A program made the translations under genes and the position numbers. A stretch of 64,000 bases of DNA from Solirubrobacter deserti (GTDB lineage: Bacteria > Actinomycetota > Thermoleophilia > Solirubrobacterales > Solirubrobacteraceae), in NCBI RefSeq assembly GCF_003344625.1, contig NZ_QPKJ02000005.1, forward strand, positions 434,001 through 498,000, written 5' to 3'. Below the pieces are notes generated by a model that had not been told where the DNA came from, searched no databases, and saw only the letters and a program-made list of their open reading frames with translations. Below are positions 24,112-32,872 of the stretch, piece after piece. Position 1 is the first letter of the stretch. Each line of letters opens with the position of its first letter.

Positions 24112-24470
24112 TTGAGCTTGAACTTGAAGGAGCCGGTCTGCGTGTGGCCGTCGGCGGCCTTCATCGTCCACTTCGCGGTGTAGGTGCCGGCGCGCTTGGA
24201 GGACTTCAGCGGCACGCGCAGCTTGCGGACGTCGCGCGGATCGCGGCCGCCCTTGCCGGAGGAGACGGTGCCGCCCGGGCCGGTGACCGTGATCGTGCCG
24301 GAGCGGATCTGGCCGGTGAACGTGACGCTGACCGTGCCAATCCGCGTGCTGGCCGTCTTGTTCTTGCCCGGGTAGGTGGACTTGACCTCGGTGTGGGCGA
24401 ACGCGGTCGCGGTGGCGATCGCGGAGACCGCCGCGGTGGCCGCGAGGGCGGTGGTGACTTTCTTGCGCAT
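24108..24470 (-). CDS. CopC-domain periplasm-type copper-binding protein
   Basis: 120 aa, ATG 24470, first gene of the copper operon. The signal peptide ends AFAHTEV, giving a mature N-terminal histidine. The C-terminal KAADGHTQTGSFKF supplies the second CopC histidine. It is a minimal stand-alone CopC domain that should chelate Cu(II) outside the membrane and hand it to the fused CopCD (20871-22799). Confidence 0.88.
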   Translation of the reverse strand: MRKKVTTALAATAAVSAIATATAFAHTEVKSTYPGKNKTASTRIGTVSVTFTGQIRSGTITVTGPGGTVSSGKGGRDPRDVRKLRVPLKSSKRAGTYTAKWTMKAADGHTQTGSFKFKLK

Positions 24471-24498
24471 CGTTGTGTTCCTTCGTCTTCCGGGTTGC

Positions 24499-24515
24499 GC
24501 CGCGCGTGGCGCGGC
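24499..24515 (-). terminator. Hairpin between small membrane gene and copper operon
   Basis: GCCGCGC-GTG-GCGCGGC, a perfect 7-base stem 4 bases after the stop of 24520-24825 and in the 5' region of the copper operon. It could be a terminator for the former or a leader structure of the latter. Confidence 0.4.
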
Positions 24516-24519
24516 AGGG

Positions 24520-24825
24520 CTAAGTGAGACCTGCGAACCCGGAAGGAGGCGGCCGCATTGCGAGCGCGGACGCGAGCGGGCCGGCCGTGGGCCGCGCGAC
24601 GAGCACGAGGCGAGGCCGGGGCGCCCGCGCCGCGGGGCGCGGGAGCGGGGTGCTGCGGCGCCGGTCGCGCAGGCGCTCGATCAGCGCCTCGCCCGGCCGG
24701 AAGCCGCCCGCCAGCAGTGCGAGCAACAGCAGCGCCGGAGCCATCGTCAGCGCAAGCCCGGGCGACGCGACCAGAGCGGACGCGAGCAACACGAACAGGC
24801 AGACGAACGCCAAGGCGCGCTTCAT
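24520..24825 (-). CDS. Small membrane protein
   Basis: 101 aa, ATG 24825 (GTG one codon upstream is possible). Two hydrophobic helices (ALAFVCLFVLLASALVA and APALLLLALLAGGF) are followed by a Pro/Arg/Ala-rich tail. It is divergent from the cytochrome c gene and precedes the copper operon in the same direction. No known family recognised. Confidence 0.55.
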   Translation of the reverse strand: MKRALAFVCLFVLLASALVASPGLALTMAPALLLLALLAGGFRPGEALIERLRDRRRSTPLPRPAARAPRPRLVLVARPTAGPLASALAMRPPPSGFAGLT

Positions 24826-24878
24826 CACCGAACGAGCATAGGCGAGAACGCGCGCGTCCGACAGACCTTCTGGCCAGA

Positions 24879-24884
24879 TAGATT
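24879..24884 (+). promoter_or_regulatory. -10 element of a leaderless cytochrome c transcript
   Basis: TAGATT, followed by exactly 7 bases and then GTG 24892. This is the usual TANNNT arrangement for leaderless actinobacterial mRNAs and explains the missing ribosome-binding site. Confidence 0.45.
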
Positions 24885-24891
24885 GCCTGGT

Positions 24892-25239
24892 GTGAAGACC
24901 CGGGCTTGTCTGGCCGCCGTGTTCGCGGCCCTGACCCTCGCCGCGTGCGGGGGCGATTCCGAGGGCGAAGGCGAGGCCACGGCCACGCCGGGGCAGCCGT
25001 CCGCCGCCAACGGGCAGGAGCTGTTCACGCAGAACTGCGCGAACTGCCACACGCTGGCCGCGGCCGGCGCGAACGGGCAGGTCGGCCCGAACCTGGACGA
25101 CCTGCGTCCGGGCCCGGACCTCGTCCGAACCCAGACCGAGAACGGCGGCGGCGCGATGCCCGCGTTCAAGGGCCGGCTGTCGCCGGAGCAGATCCAGGCG
25201 ATCGCCGACTACGTCGCCGAGAACGCGGGCGCCAGTTAG
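24892..25239 (+). CDS. Cytochrome c lipoprotein
   Basis: 115 aa, GTG 24892. A lipoprotein signal with lipobox LAAC is followed by an acidic/Thr/Pro tether (GDSEGEGEATATPGQPS). A class I cytochrome c domain follows: heme attachment CANCH and the distal ligand methionine in GGGAMPAFKGRLS. It would sit on the outer membrane face and shuttle electrons at low to mid potential, possibly to a terminal oxidase or to a copper enzyme, given the neighbours. Confidence 0.88.
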   Translation: MKTRACLAAVFAALTLAACGGDSEGEGEATATPGQPSAANGQELFTQNCANCHTLAAAGANGQVGPNLDDLRPGPDLVRTQTENGGGAMPAFKGRLSPEQIQAIADYVAENAGAS

Positions 25240-25248
25240 GCGCGCTCG

Positions 25249-25283
25249 CGCCGCCCCGCGAGGCGGCGCGGCGCGGGGCGGCG
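25249..25283. terminator. 12-bp perfect hairpin between convergent genes
   Basis: Arms at 25249-25260 and 25272-25283 are perfect complements with an 11-base loop, 10 bases after the cytochrome c stop. It probably ends rightward transcription. It has no T-run. Confidence 0.5.
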
Positions 25284-25296
25284 AAACTCGCCGGCC

Positions 25297-25312
25297 CCGC
25301 GCGATCGCGCGG
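25297..25312. terminator. 16-bp perfect palindrome after the helicase gene
   Basis: CCGCGCGATCGCGCGG, directly after the helicase stop (25315, reading leftward). It may act with the adjacent hairpin as a bidirectional terminator, or simply be a GC palindrome. Confidence 0.35.
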
Positions 25313-25314
25313 CG

Positions 25315-26526
25315 CTAGGCGTTGCGCTGGCCCTGGCCATGGCGGCCGCGCGGCGGGCGCCGGCGGCGGTTGCGGCGCGCCGGGCCGCCGCTCGCGTGCG
25401 GGCGGGCCGTCGCCGTGGCGAAGCCGGTGCCCTCGAACTCGCCGTGCAGCTGCAGCGCGGCCGCGATCTTGCCGACGTCCTTGGCCTGCTCGGCCTCGAC
25501 GAAGGTGATCCCGATGCCGCTCGCGCCCGCGCGGCCGGTGCGGCCGATGCGGTGCACGTACGACTCACGGTCATCCGGCGCGTCGAAGTTGATCACGTGG
25601 CTGACGCCTTCGACGTCGATGCCGCGGGCGGCGACATCGGTCGCGACGAGCGTGTTGACCTTGCCCGACTCGAACGCGGCCAGCGCGCGCTCGCGCTGGT
25701 TCTGGGACTTGTTGCCGTGCATGGCGACGGCCTTGATGCCCTGGCCCTCGAGGCGCTTGACGAGCCGGTCGGCGCCGCGCTTGGTGCGCACGAACACGAG
25801 CGCCAGCTCGGCGTCGTTGAGCTCGGCGACGAGCGCGGGCAGGCGCGACTCGCGGTCGACCGCGCGGAAGCGGTGCTCGATCTCGCCGCGCGAGGACTCG
25901 GTCGGCTTGTGCTCGTGCGTGACGGCCTCGTAGGTGTACTCGGCCGCGATGCGGCCGGCCTCACCGTCGAGCGTCGCGCTGAAGAACAGCGTCTGCCGGT
26001 CCTCGGGGCACTGGTTGACGAGCCGGTCGACCGCCGGGCGGAAACCCATGTCGAGCATGCGATCGGCCTCGTCGAGGACGAGGATCTCGATGTCGGCGAG
26101 CGACAGCGCGTTGCGCGCGAGCAGGTCCTCGAGGCGGCCGGGCGTCGCGACGATCATGTGCGCCGCGCGGGCGTTCTTGATCTGCTTCTCGAAGCCGACG
26201 CCGCCGTAGACGGACGCGACACGCACGCCGCGCGCCTCGGCGAGCGGCCGCAGCTCCTCGACGATCTGGCTCACGAGCTCACGCGTCGGCGCGAGCACGA
26301 GCGCCGCGGTACGGCGGTGCTTGGGGTCCAGCTGATCGATCGTCGGCGCGCCGAACGCGATCGTCTTGCCCGAGCCCGTGGGGGACTTGGCCAGCACGTC
26401 GCGGCCGTCGAGGACGTCCTCGATCACGAGGGCCTGGATGGCGAAGGGGGATTCCATGCCGTTCTCGGCGAGCGCGCGCACGACGGGCTGCGACAGGCCG
26501 AGATCGGCAAAAGACTTCTGGGACAA
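25315..26526 (-). CDS. DEAD-box RNA helicase
   Basis: 403 aa from TTG 26526, chosen because AGGAG lies 5 bases upstream and the product then begins with the typical Q-motif region SQKSFADLGLS. Motifs in order: SPTGSGKT (I), PTRELVSQ (Ia), TPGRLEDLL (Ib), VLDEADRM (II, DEAD), FSATLD (III), HGNKSQNQRERAL and ATDVAARGIDVEG (V), HRIGRTGRAG (VI). The C-terminal tail is basic and RG-rich (RRNRRRRPPRGRHGQGQR), as in RNA-remodelling helicases involved in ribosome assembly or cold growth. Confidence 0.94.
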   Translation of the reverse strand: MSQKSFADLGLSQPVVRALAENGMESPFAIQALVIEDVLDGRDVLAKSPTGSGKTIAFGAPTIDQLDPKHRRTAALVLAPTRELVSQIVEELRPLAEARGVRVASVYGGVGFEKQIKNARAAHMIVATPGRLEDLLARNALSLADIEILVLDEADRMLDMGFRPAVDRLVNQCPEDRQTLFFSATLDGEAGRIAAEYTYEAVTHEHKPTESSRGEIEHRFRAVDRESRLPALVAELNDAELALVFVRTKRGADRLVKRLEGQGIKAVAMHGNKSQNQRERALAAFESGKVNTLVATDVAARGIDVEGVSHVINFDAPDDRESYVHRIGRTGRAGASGIGITFVEAEQAKDVGKIAAALQLHGEFEGTGFATATARPHASGGPARRNRRRRPPRGRHGQGQRNA

Positions 26527-26664
26527 AGAAACTCCTAAGGGGGCGGCACGGGGAGCGGCCGCGAACGGTCTGGGGAGGCTGTGACGAACCCCAAACCGCC
26601 CGGGTGGCGGACTCAAGTGCGCTCGAACCTCACGAGCAGCCGGATGCCGCCCGTGCCTTGGATC

Positions 26665-27852
26665 CTAGCGTGGTTTCTCCGCGCGCACCTGGTAGGGCGA
26701 CATGAACCCGCTCTCGAAGCCCTGCCGGGAGACGCGCAGGTAGATGCGCCAGACGCGCACGCGCTCATCGCCCGCGAGCTCGCGGGCCCGGTCGATGTTG
26801 GCCTCGAAGCGGCGCTGCCACTCGAGCAGCGTGCGCGCGTAGTCGTCCGGGAAGTCCTCGACGTGGCGGGTGTGCAGGCCGGCGCGCTCGATCGCCGTCT
26901 GGATGCGTGAGACGTGCAGCGGCGCCGCGTCCGGCCAGACGTAGCGCTCCGAGAACGGGCCGGCCTCGGCGTCGCCGACGCGCAACCGCGCGATCCCGTG
27001 GTTGAGCAGCGTCCCGCCCGGCTTGAGCAAGGAGGCGAGCTTGGCCATGTAGGCGTCGATGTTCACCGAGCCGACGTGCTCGACCATGCCGATCGAGGCG
27101 ATCGCGTCGAACGTCTGGCCCTGCAGCTCGCGGTAGTCCATCACGCGGATGTCGACGTCGAGCCCCGCCGCGCGCTCGCGCGCGAGCTCGGCCTGCGGCT
27201 CGGAGAGCGTGATCCCGGTGACGTGCACGCCGTGCTCGCGCGCCGCGTGGATCGCGAACGCGCCCCAGCCGCAGCCCACGTCCAGCACGCGCATGCCCGG
27301 CTTGAGCCCGAGCTTCGTGCAGACGAGCTCGAGCTTGGTGCGCTGCGCCTCCTCGAGCGTCTCGGCCCCGCGCGACCAGATCGCGCACGAGTAGGTCATC
27401 GACTCGTCCAGGAACAGCGAGAAGAACTCGTTGGACAGGTTGTAGTGGTGCGTGACCGAGCGTTTGTCGCGCAGGATGCTGTGCCGCGCGCCCTTGGGCC
27501 GGAACTCCATCGCCGGCACCCGCGGCACCCGTCGCAGCGCGCCGGCCTTCACCGCGCCGCGCGCGATCTTGAGCTTGGCCGCGTTGTCCATCGGCGGCGG
27601 CGACCACTGCGAGATCAGCGCCAGCGCGGAGTCCATGTCGTCGACCTCGATCCCGCCGCTCACGTACGCGCGGCCGACGCCCAGCTGCGACGGCGCGCGC
27701 AGGATGTGCCCGAGCGCGACGGGCGAGGTGAGGATGAAGGTCGGCCCGTCCTCAGCGCTGGTCGCCGGCAGCTCGGTGCCGTCCCAGAGGCGGAGCGTGA
27801 ACGGGCGGTGCGGCAGTGCCTCCGCCAGCGCGGCGCGGAGGTCTTCAGTCAC
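26665..27852 (-). CDS. Cyclopropane-fatty-acyl-phospholipid synthase
   Basis: 395 aa, GTG 27852 overlapping the desaturase stop. The Cfa family segment HHYNLSNEFFSLFLDESMTY lies at about 135-154, the S-adenosylmethionine site VLDVGCGWGAF at 189-199, and EHVGSVNIDAYM later. It adds a methylene bridge from SAM across a cis double bond of membrane phospholipid acyl chains. The upstream gene 27849-28778 should make that double bond, so the two are a natural pair. Confidence 0.92.
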   Translation of the reverse strand: MTEDLRAALAEALPHRPFTLRLWDGTELPATSAEDGPTFILTSPVALGHILRAPSQLGVGRAYVSGGIEVDDMDSALALISQWSPPPMDNAAKLKIARGAVKAGALRRVPRVPAMEFRPKGARHSILRDKRSVTHHYNLSNEFFSLFLDESMTYSCAIWSRGAETLEEAQRTKLELVCTKLGLKPGMRVLDVGCGWGAFAIHAAREHGVHVTGITLSEPQAELARERAAGLDVDIRVMDYRELQGQTFDAIASIGMVEHVGSVNIDAYMAKLASLLKPGGTLLNHGIARLRVGDAEAGPFSERYVWPDAAPLHVSRIQTAIERAGLHTRHVEDFPDDYARTLLEWQRRFEANIDRARELAGDERVRVWRIYLRVSRQGFESGFMSPYQVRAEKPR

Positions 27853-28778
27853 GTTGCGAGCTTGGCGGCCTGTCGTTCGGGTGTCACGCGGACCACGTCC
27901 CAGGCGAGGCCGGTCTTCTCCAGCCCCCAGATCACCCATGCGGAAGGATCGAAGTTCCATCGGTTCAAACCATGACGGGCCGACGTGGGAAACGCATGAT
28001 GGTTGTTGTGCCACGCCTCGCCGAAGGTGAAGAACGACAGCCACCAGACGTTGCGTGACTCGTCGCCGGTCTCGAACCGGCGGCGGCCGAAGAAGTGGCA
28101 CAGCGAGTTGATGCTGTAGGTCGCGTGGTGGAGCACCAGCATGCGCACGGCGCCGCCCCACAGCAGCCCGGTCAGCGCCGTGGCGAGCGAGCCGCCGATC
28201 GCCCAGCCGAGCAGGAACGGCACGGCGAGGCCGGCCAGCACCCACAGCAGGAACGTGCGGTTGATGAAGGACACGATCGGGTCCTTCATCAGGTCCGGCG
28301 CGTAGCGCGTCTTCAGGCCGCGTTCGGTGTGGATGAACAGCCACCCCACATGGGCGTGGAACAGGCCGTTGAGCGCGCCCTTGAGCCCGTGCCCGTGGTC
28401 CACGTGCGGCGAATGCGGGTCGCCCGGCTTGTCGGAGAACGTGTGGTGCTTGCGGTGGTCGGCGACCCACGAGATCACCGGGCCCTCGATCGCGGCGCTG
28501 CCGAGCGCGGCGAGGATCGCGCGCACGGCCTTGGTCGTCTTGAACGAGCGGTGCGTGAACAGGCGGTGGAAGCCGACCGTGATGCCCAGGCCGGTCGAGA
28601 CGTACATGATCGCGAACACGATCAGGTCGCTCCAGCCCAGCAGCTCCGACCACACCTGCCAGGCCACGAGACCGAGCGCAAGGATCGGCAGCACCGTCAC
28701 CGTGCCGGTCAGGAACCGGTCGAGGTTCTCGTTGGCGACGGGTTGGACGTCGTCACGGGTGGGCTGAGTGGCCGTCAT
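27849..28778 (-). CDS. Acyl-CoA/fatty-acid delta-9-type desaturase
   Basis: 309 aa from ATG 28778. The three histidine boxes of membrane di-iron desaturases are present: HRLFTH, HRKHH and HNNHH, interleaved with four to five membrane helices. It introduces a cis double bond into saturated acyl chains using oxygen. Regiospecificity (delta 9) is a family inference. It is translationally coupled to the cyclopropane synthase gene downstream. Confidence 0.9.
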   Translation of the reverse strand: MTATQPTRDDVQPVANENLDRFLTGTVTVLPILALGLVAWQVWSELLGWSDLIVFAIMYVSTGLGITVGFHRLFTHRSFKTTKAVRAILAALGSAAIEGPVISWVADHRKHHTFSDKPGDPHSPHVDHGHGLKGALNGLFHAHVGWLFIHTERGLKTRYAPDLMKDPIVSFINRTFLLWVLAGLAVPFLLGWAIGGSLATALTGLLWGGAVRMLVLHHATYSINSLCHFFGRRRFETGDESRNVWWLSFFTFGEAWHNNHHAFPTSARHGLNRWNFDPSAWVIWGLEKTGLAWDVVRVTPERQAAKLAT

Positions 28779-28837
28779 GCCGCGCCAGTGTGTCACGTCC
28801 GCGCAAGTTCGCGACACGAAGTGCGTTCAGGCCTTAC

Positions 28838-29635
28838 ATGATCCGCCGCCTCCTGCTCGCCTCCGCGACGGTCGCGTCGCTGGCCCTCACCGCCGCCCCC
28901 GCGCACGCCATCGTGGGCGGGTCCAACGCCCCCGCGGGCGCATATCCCTCGATCGTCGAGGTCAAGCTCGCCAAGAGCTTTTTGTGCACGGGCACGCTCG
29001 TGGCGCCGGACTGGATTCTGACCGCCGGCCACTGCGGATCGGTCACGGGCAGCGCGGTGGCGACGCCGATCGCGTTCCCCGGCCCGCTGATCGACGTCTA
29101 CATCGGCGGGACGACGCCAGGCGCGGGTGAGACCGTTCCCGTCACGCGGGCGATCATCCCGCCCGACTACCTCCTCACGCAGGGCCACGACGTCACGCTG
29201 CTCCAGCTTGCCCGCCCCTCCGCGCAGGCGCCGACGAAGGTCGCGGGTGCCGCCGACGCCGGCGCCTGGGCGCCCGGGACCGTCGGCACGATCGCGGGCT
29301 GGGGCGCGACGTCCGAGGGCGGCGACACGCCGGAGACGCTCCAGCACGCGCAGGTGCCGATCACCGGCGACGACTACTGCGCGGGCGCCTACAGCGCGTT
29401 CGACGCCGAGACGATGGTGTGCGCCGGCTACCCCGAGGGCGGGATCGACACCTGCCAGGGCGACTCCGGCGGCCCGCTGTACGGGACGACGGCGACCGGT
29501 GAGCGGCGCGTCGTCGGCGCGACGAGCTTCGGCGAGGGCTGCGCGCGCCCCGGCAAGCCCGGCGTGTACGCGCGGGTGGCCGACACCGAGCTGCGTACCT
29601 GGATCGCGTCCGTGGCTCCGGCCGCGGTCGGCTAA
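28838..29635 (+). CDS. Secreted trypsin-like serine protease
   Basis: 265 aa, ATG 28838. The catalytic triad is in TAGHC, GHDVTLLQL and CQGDSGGP. The disulfide pattern is trypsin-like, and an aspartate near the S1 pocket (GGIDTCQGDSGG) indicates cutting after Arg/Lys. The signal peptide (residues 1-24, ending PAHA) is followed directly by IVGG, the mature trypsin N terminus, so no activation propeptide remains. It overlaps the convergent gene by four bases. Confidence 0.92.
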   Translation: MIRRLLLASATVASLALTAAPAHAIVGGSNAPAGAYPSIVEVKLAKSFLCTGTLVAPDWILTAGHCGSVTGSAVATPIAFPGPLIDVYIGGTTPGAGETVPVTRAIIPPDYLLTQGHDVTLLQLARPSAQAPTKVAGAADAGAWAPGTVGTIAGWGATSEGGDTPETLQHAQVPITGDDYCAGAYSAFDAETMVCAGYPEGGIDTCQGDSGGPLYGTTATGERRVVGATSFGEGCARPGKPGVYARVADTELRTWIASVAPAAVG

Positions 29636-31176
29636 CGGCGCTTGGGCTTCTTCTCGTGCTTGGGTTTCTTGCTCTTGGGCTTCGCGGGTGTCTTGACCTT
29701 GACCGTCCGCTGCTCGACGCCGACCGGCCCGCTGGGACCGCGCGCCTCGATCCGGACCCGGTACCGGCCCCGCCCCGGCGGGCGCCAGTCGAAGGAGTGC
29801 GTCCCGCGGGGGAGCTTCGCGAAGTCGCGTGAGACGCTCATCCCGCGCGCGCCCCACACGCGCACCTTCACGCTCGACACCTTCGAGAGCGTGAAGCGCA
29901 CCGTGCGCGTGCGGTCCCACCGGGTGCCCTTCAGCGACGCGAGCCCGATCCGCGTGGGTTCGCGCTCGTAGCGCGCGAAGCGCCGGCTGGTGCCGCAGTA
30001 GGCCTTCGCGCGCGTGCGGTCGCACAGCCCGTCGAGGAAGCCGGCCGTCAGCGAGTGGTAGCTGAGCGTGGACTCGGCGCCGCGCTCGGAGTACAGCGAC
30101 CAGGCGCCGGTGTCGTACTCGCCCAGTTCGCGCCGCGCCGCGCGGTCACCTGCGCGGAACAGCTTTCGCGCGCGCGAAGAGTGCAGCAGCGCGGCCGTGT
30201 CGCGCAGGCCAAGCACGGCCTGCAGGCCGCCGTTGAGCACCCGGTGCGACGGCGAGAACGAATACAGCAGATAGTGCTTGCCGCCCGGCACCGACACGGC
30301 GACGCCGTGCGGCGCGGCCTCCTCGAACGCGCCCAGCGCGCGCTCGGCTGCGCGCCTCCAGCGCTTGTGCCCGAGCGCCCGGTAGCCGCGCGCGAGCGCC
30401 TGGGTGGCCGTCGCCTGCGTCATCCCGCTCACCCACGGCGGCGCGCCCGTCCCGAACGCGAAGTAGTACTCCCACGCGAGAAAGCCGCTGCGGCGGGCGC
30501 CGAGCGACGCGAGCCGGTCGAGCGAACGCGTCAACGTCGCTTGACGGCAGGTGTCCTTGCGGGTCTTCGAACGCAGCGCGTCCAGGCACGCCCGAGCGAC
30601 CGCGTTCGCGCGGCCCCAGCTCGCGAGCGGCTGGAGCTGCAGGCCCTTGCCGGGGTAGTACTGGAAGATCGCGGGGTCGCGCCCGAACGTCGTCCGCCAG
30701 CCCGGGGCGGGCACGGGCTGCTTGGCCCAGAAGCGCGCGTTCTGGCGCAGGATCAGGAACGTCGGACGCAGCCGATCCGACGTCAGCTGCCGCGCGGCCG
30801 CGAGGCTGCGCACCGCACCCACGACGTAGCCGAGCTCCGCGGCTCGGACTCCGGACAGCTTGGCCAGGGTCGCGTTCGCGTCGGTCCATTCGCCGCGCAT
30901 CGACGCCTCGGCGCCCGCCGTGATCCGGCCCGTGAGCCGCGCCACCCGCAGCGCGCCCTCGACGCTGCGGCTGCGTCGCATGCGGGCGATCTCCGACCGT
31001 AGTGCCGCTTCCGCCGCCCGGCGCTGCTCGGCGCGCACCTCGAACGCGCCCGTCTTGGCCGGGAGCCGGTCGGGCGCGTCGTAGCGCGACGGCGTCTTGA
31101 CCGGCTCCTGCGGGGACGTCTCGCTGCAGCCGGTCAGGACCAGCACCGCCACTACGACAGCCCTCCACCACTTCAC
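29632..31176 (-). CDS. Lipoprotein with D-glucuronyl C5-epimerase-like domain
   Basis: 514 aa from GTG 31176, which gives a short lipoprotein signal with lipobox LTGC. The central part has features of the glucuronyl C5-epimerase C-terminal domain: IFQYYPGKGLQLQPLASWG, WVSGMTQATATQALARGY, YLLYSFSPSHRVLNGGLQA and EYDTGAWSLYS. The C terminus is a beta domain plus a Lys/Pro tail (KPKSKKPKHEKKPKRR). It may act on uronic-acid-containing cell-surface glycans outside the cell. Such activity in this organism is inference. Confidence 0.78.
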   Translation of the reverse strand: MKWWRAVVVAVLVLTGCSETSPQEPVKTPSRYDAPDRLPAKTGAFEVRAEQRRAAEAALRSEIARMRRSRSVEGALRVARLTGRITAGAEASMRGEWTDANATLAKLSGVRAAELGYVVGAVRSLAAARQLTSDRLRPTFLILRQNARFWAKQPVPAPGWRTTFGRDPAIFQYYPGKGLQLQPLASWGRANAVARACLDALRSKTRKDTCRQATLTRSLDRLASLGARRSGFLAWEYYFAFGTGAPPWVSGMTQATATQALARGYRALGHKRWRRAAERALGAFEEAAPHGVAVSVPGGKHYLLYSFSPSHRVLNGGLQAVLGLRDTAALLHSSRARKLFRAGDRAARRELGEYDTGAWSLYSERGAESTLSYHSLTAGFLDGLCDRTRAKAYCGTSRRFARYEREPTRIGLASLKGTRWDRTRTVRFTLSKVSSVKVRVWGARGMSVSRDFAKLPRGTHSFDWRPPGRGRYRVRIEARGPSGPVGVEQRTVKVKTPAKPKSKKPKHEKKPKRR

Positions 31177-31238
31177 GGGTCCACCATGCCACCGAATCCG
31201 GGACAATGAGCTAGACGATCGGGAAGGAGAGAGGCCGC

Positions 31239-32861
31239 ATGCAAGGACTGATGTCGCAGTACCCGCTCACGCTCACGAGCGTCTTCAACCGGGCGGAGCG
31301 ACTGTTTCCCGACAAAGGGGTGGCGACCGTCCAGGCCGGCGGCATCGAGCGGATCACGTACCGCGAGTGGGCCGAGCGCACGCGCAAGCTCGCGTCCGTA
31401 CTGGACACGCTGGGGATCTCCGAGGACGGCCGGGTCGCCACGTTCGCCTGGAACACGGCGCGACACCTGGAGTTGTACTTCGCCGCGCCCTGCAGCGGCC
31501 GGGTTCTGCACACGCTCAACATCCGTCTGTTCCCGGATGACATCGTCTACATCGCCGATCACGCCGAGGACGAGGTCGTGTTCGTGGACCGATCGCTGCT
31601 GAAGGTCTTCTGGCCGCTGCGCGAGCGGCTCTCGACGGTCAAGCACGTGGTCGTGATGGACGACGGCGTGCCCGAGGACATCCCGGACGGCGTGCTCGAC
31701 TACGAGACGCTGCTGGCCGAGGCCGAGCCCGCGGAGTTCCCGGTGCTCGAAGACGAGAACCGCGCCGCGGCCATGTGTTACACGAGCGGCACCACCGGCC
31801 ACCCGAAGGGAGTCGTCTACTCGCACCGCTCGACCGTCCTGCACTCGATGGGAGCGCTCGTGGTCGACGCGGCGGCCGTCTCTGAGAAAGACACCGTCAT
31901 GCCCGTCGTCCCGATGTTCCACGCGAACGCCTGGGGCCTGTGTCAGGCGGCTGTGATGGCGGGATCGAATCTCGCCATGCCTGGGCCCAAGATGCAGCCT
32001 GCGGCGCTCGCGGACCTCATGGAGGGCGAGAAGGTGACGCTCGCGGCGGGCGTCCCGACGATCTGGATGGGCGTGCTGCCCGAGCTCAAGGGCCGCGACC
32101 TGTCGTCGCTGCGGGACATCGTGTGCGGCGGGTCGGCCGTGCCGAAGTCCCTGAGCGAGGCCTACCGCGAGCAGGTCGGGCTGCCGATCCTGCAGGCGTG
32201 GGGCATGACCGAGACCTCGCCGGTGGCGACCACGGGGCGGATCAAGTCGACACTGCTCGACTCCTCGGAGGAGGAGCTGGCGGACCTGCGCGCCGCCCAG
32301 GGCACGCCGATCCCGCTCGTGGAGCTGCGGATCGCCGACCCGGCGACGGGCGAGGAGCTGCCCTGGGACGGCGAGGCGCGCGGCGAGCTGCAGGCGATCG
32401 GGCCGTGGATCGCCCGCGCCTACTACAACGACGAGCGCTCCGGCGACTCCTTCACCGAGGACGGCTGGCTGCGCACGGGCGACGTCGCCACGATCTCCCC
32501 GAACGGCTACGTGCGGCTCGTGGACCGCACCAAGGACCTGGTCAAGTCCGGCGGCGAGTGGATCTCGTCGGTGGAGCTCGAGAACGCGATCATGGCCCAC
32601 CCGAAGATCGCCGAGGCCGCCGTGATCGGCATCCCGGACGAGAAGTGGTCCGAGCGGCCGCTGGCGTGCGTCGTGCCCGAGGAGGGCGAGGAGATCACGC
32701 TTGACGAGCTGCGCGACTTCCTCGCCGAGCGCGTGCCGAAGTGGTGGCTCCCGAACGACCTGGAGATCATCGACGAGGTCCCGAAGACCTCGGTCGGGAA
32801 GTTCTCGAAGAAGACCCTGCGAGAACAATTCGCTGACAGGAAGGCCGCGGCCACCCAGTAG
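31239..32861 (+). CDS. Long-chain fatty-acid-CoA ligase (AMP-forming)
   Basis: 540 aa, ATG 31239 preceded by a strong GGAAGGAGAG site. ANL superfamily motifs: P-loop YTSGTTGHPKGV (181-192), MFHANAWG, WGMTETSP, LRTGDVATI, and the C-terminal hinge and lysine region VDRTKDLVKSGGEWIS and PKTSVGKFSKKTL. It activates medium- or long-chain fatty acids to CoA thioesters for beta-oxidation or lipid synthesis. It stands alone, divergent from the epimerase-like lipoprotein. Confidence 0.93.
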   Translation: MQGLMSQYPLTLTSVFNRAERLFPDKGVATVQAGGIERITYREWAERTRKLASVLDTLGISEDGRVATFAWNTARHLELYFAAPCSGRVLHTLNIRLFPDDIVYIADHAEDEVVFVDRSLLKVFWPLRERLSTVKHVVVMDDGVPEDIPDGVLDYETLLAEAEPAEFPVLEDENRAAAMCYTSGTTGHPKGVVYSHRSTVLHSMGALVVDAAAVSEKDTVMPVVPMFHANAWGLCQAAVMAGSNLAMPGPKMQPAALADLMEGEKVTLAAGVPTIWMGVLPELKGRDLSSLRDIVCGGSAVPKSLSEAYREQVGLPILQAWGMTETSPVATTGRIKSTLLDSSEEELADLRAAQGTPIPLVELRIADPATGEELPWDGEARGELQAIGPWIARAYYNDERSGDSFTEDGWLRTGDVATISPNGYVRLVDRTKDLVKSGGEWISSVELENAIMAHPKIAEAAVIGIPDEKWSERPLACVVPEEGEEITLDELRDFLAERVPKWWLPNDLEIIDEVPKTSVGKFSKKTLREQFADRKAAATQ

Positions 32862-32872
32862 CCTCGCTGCCC

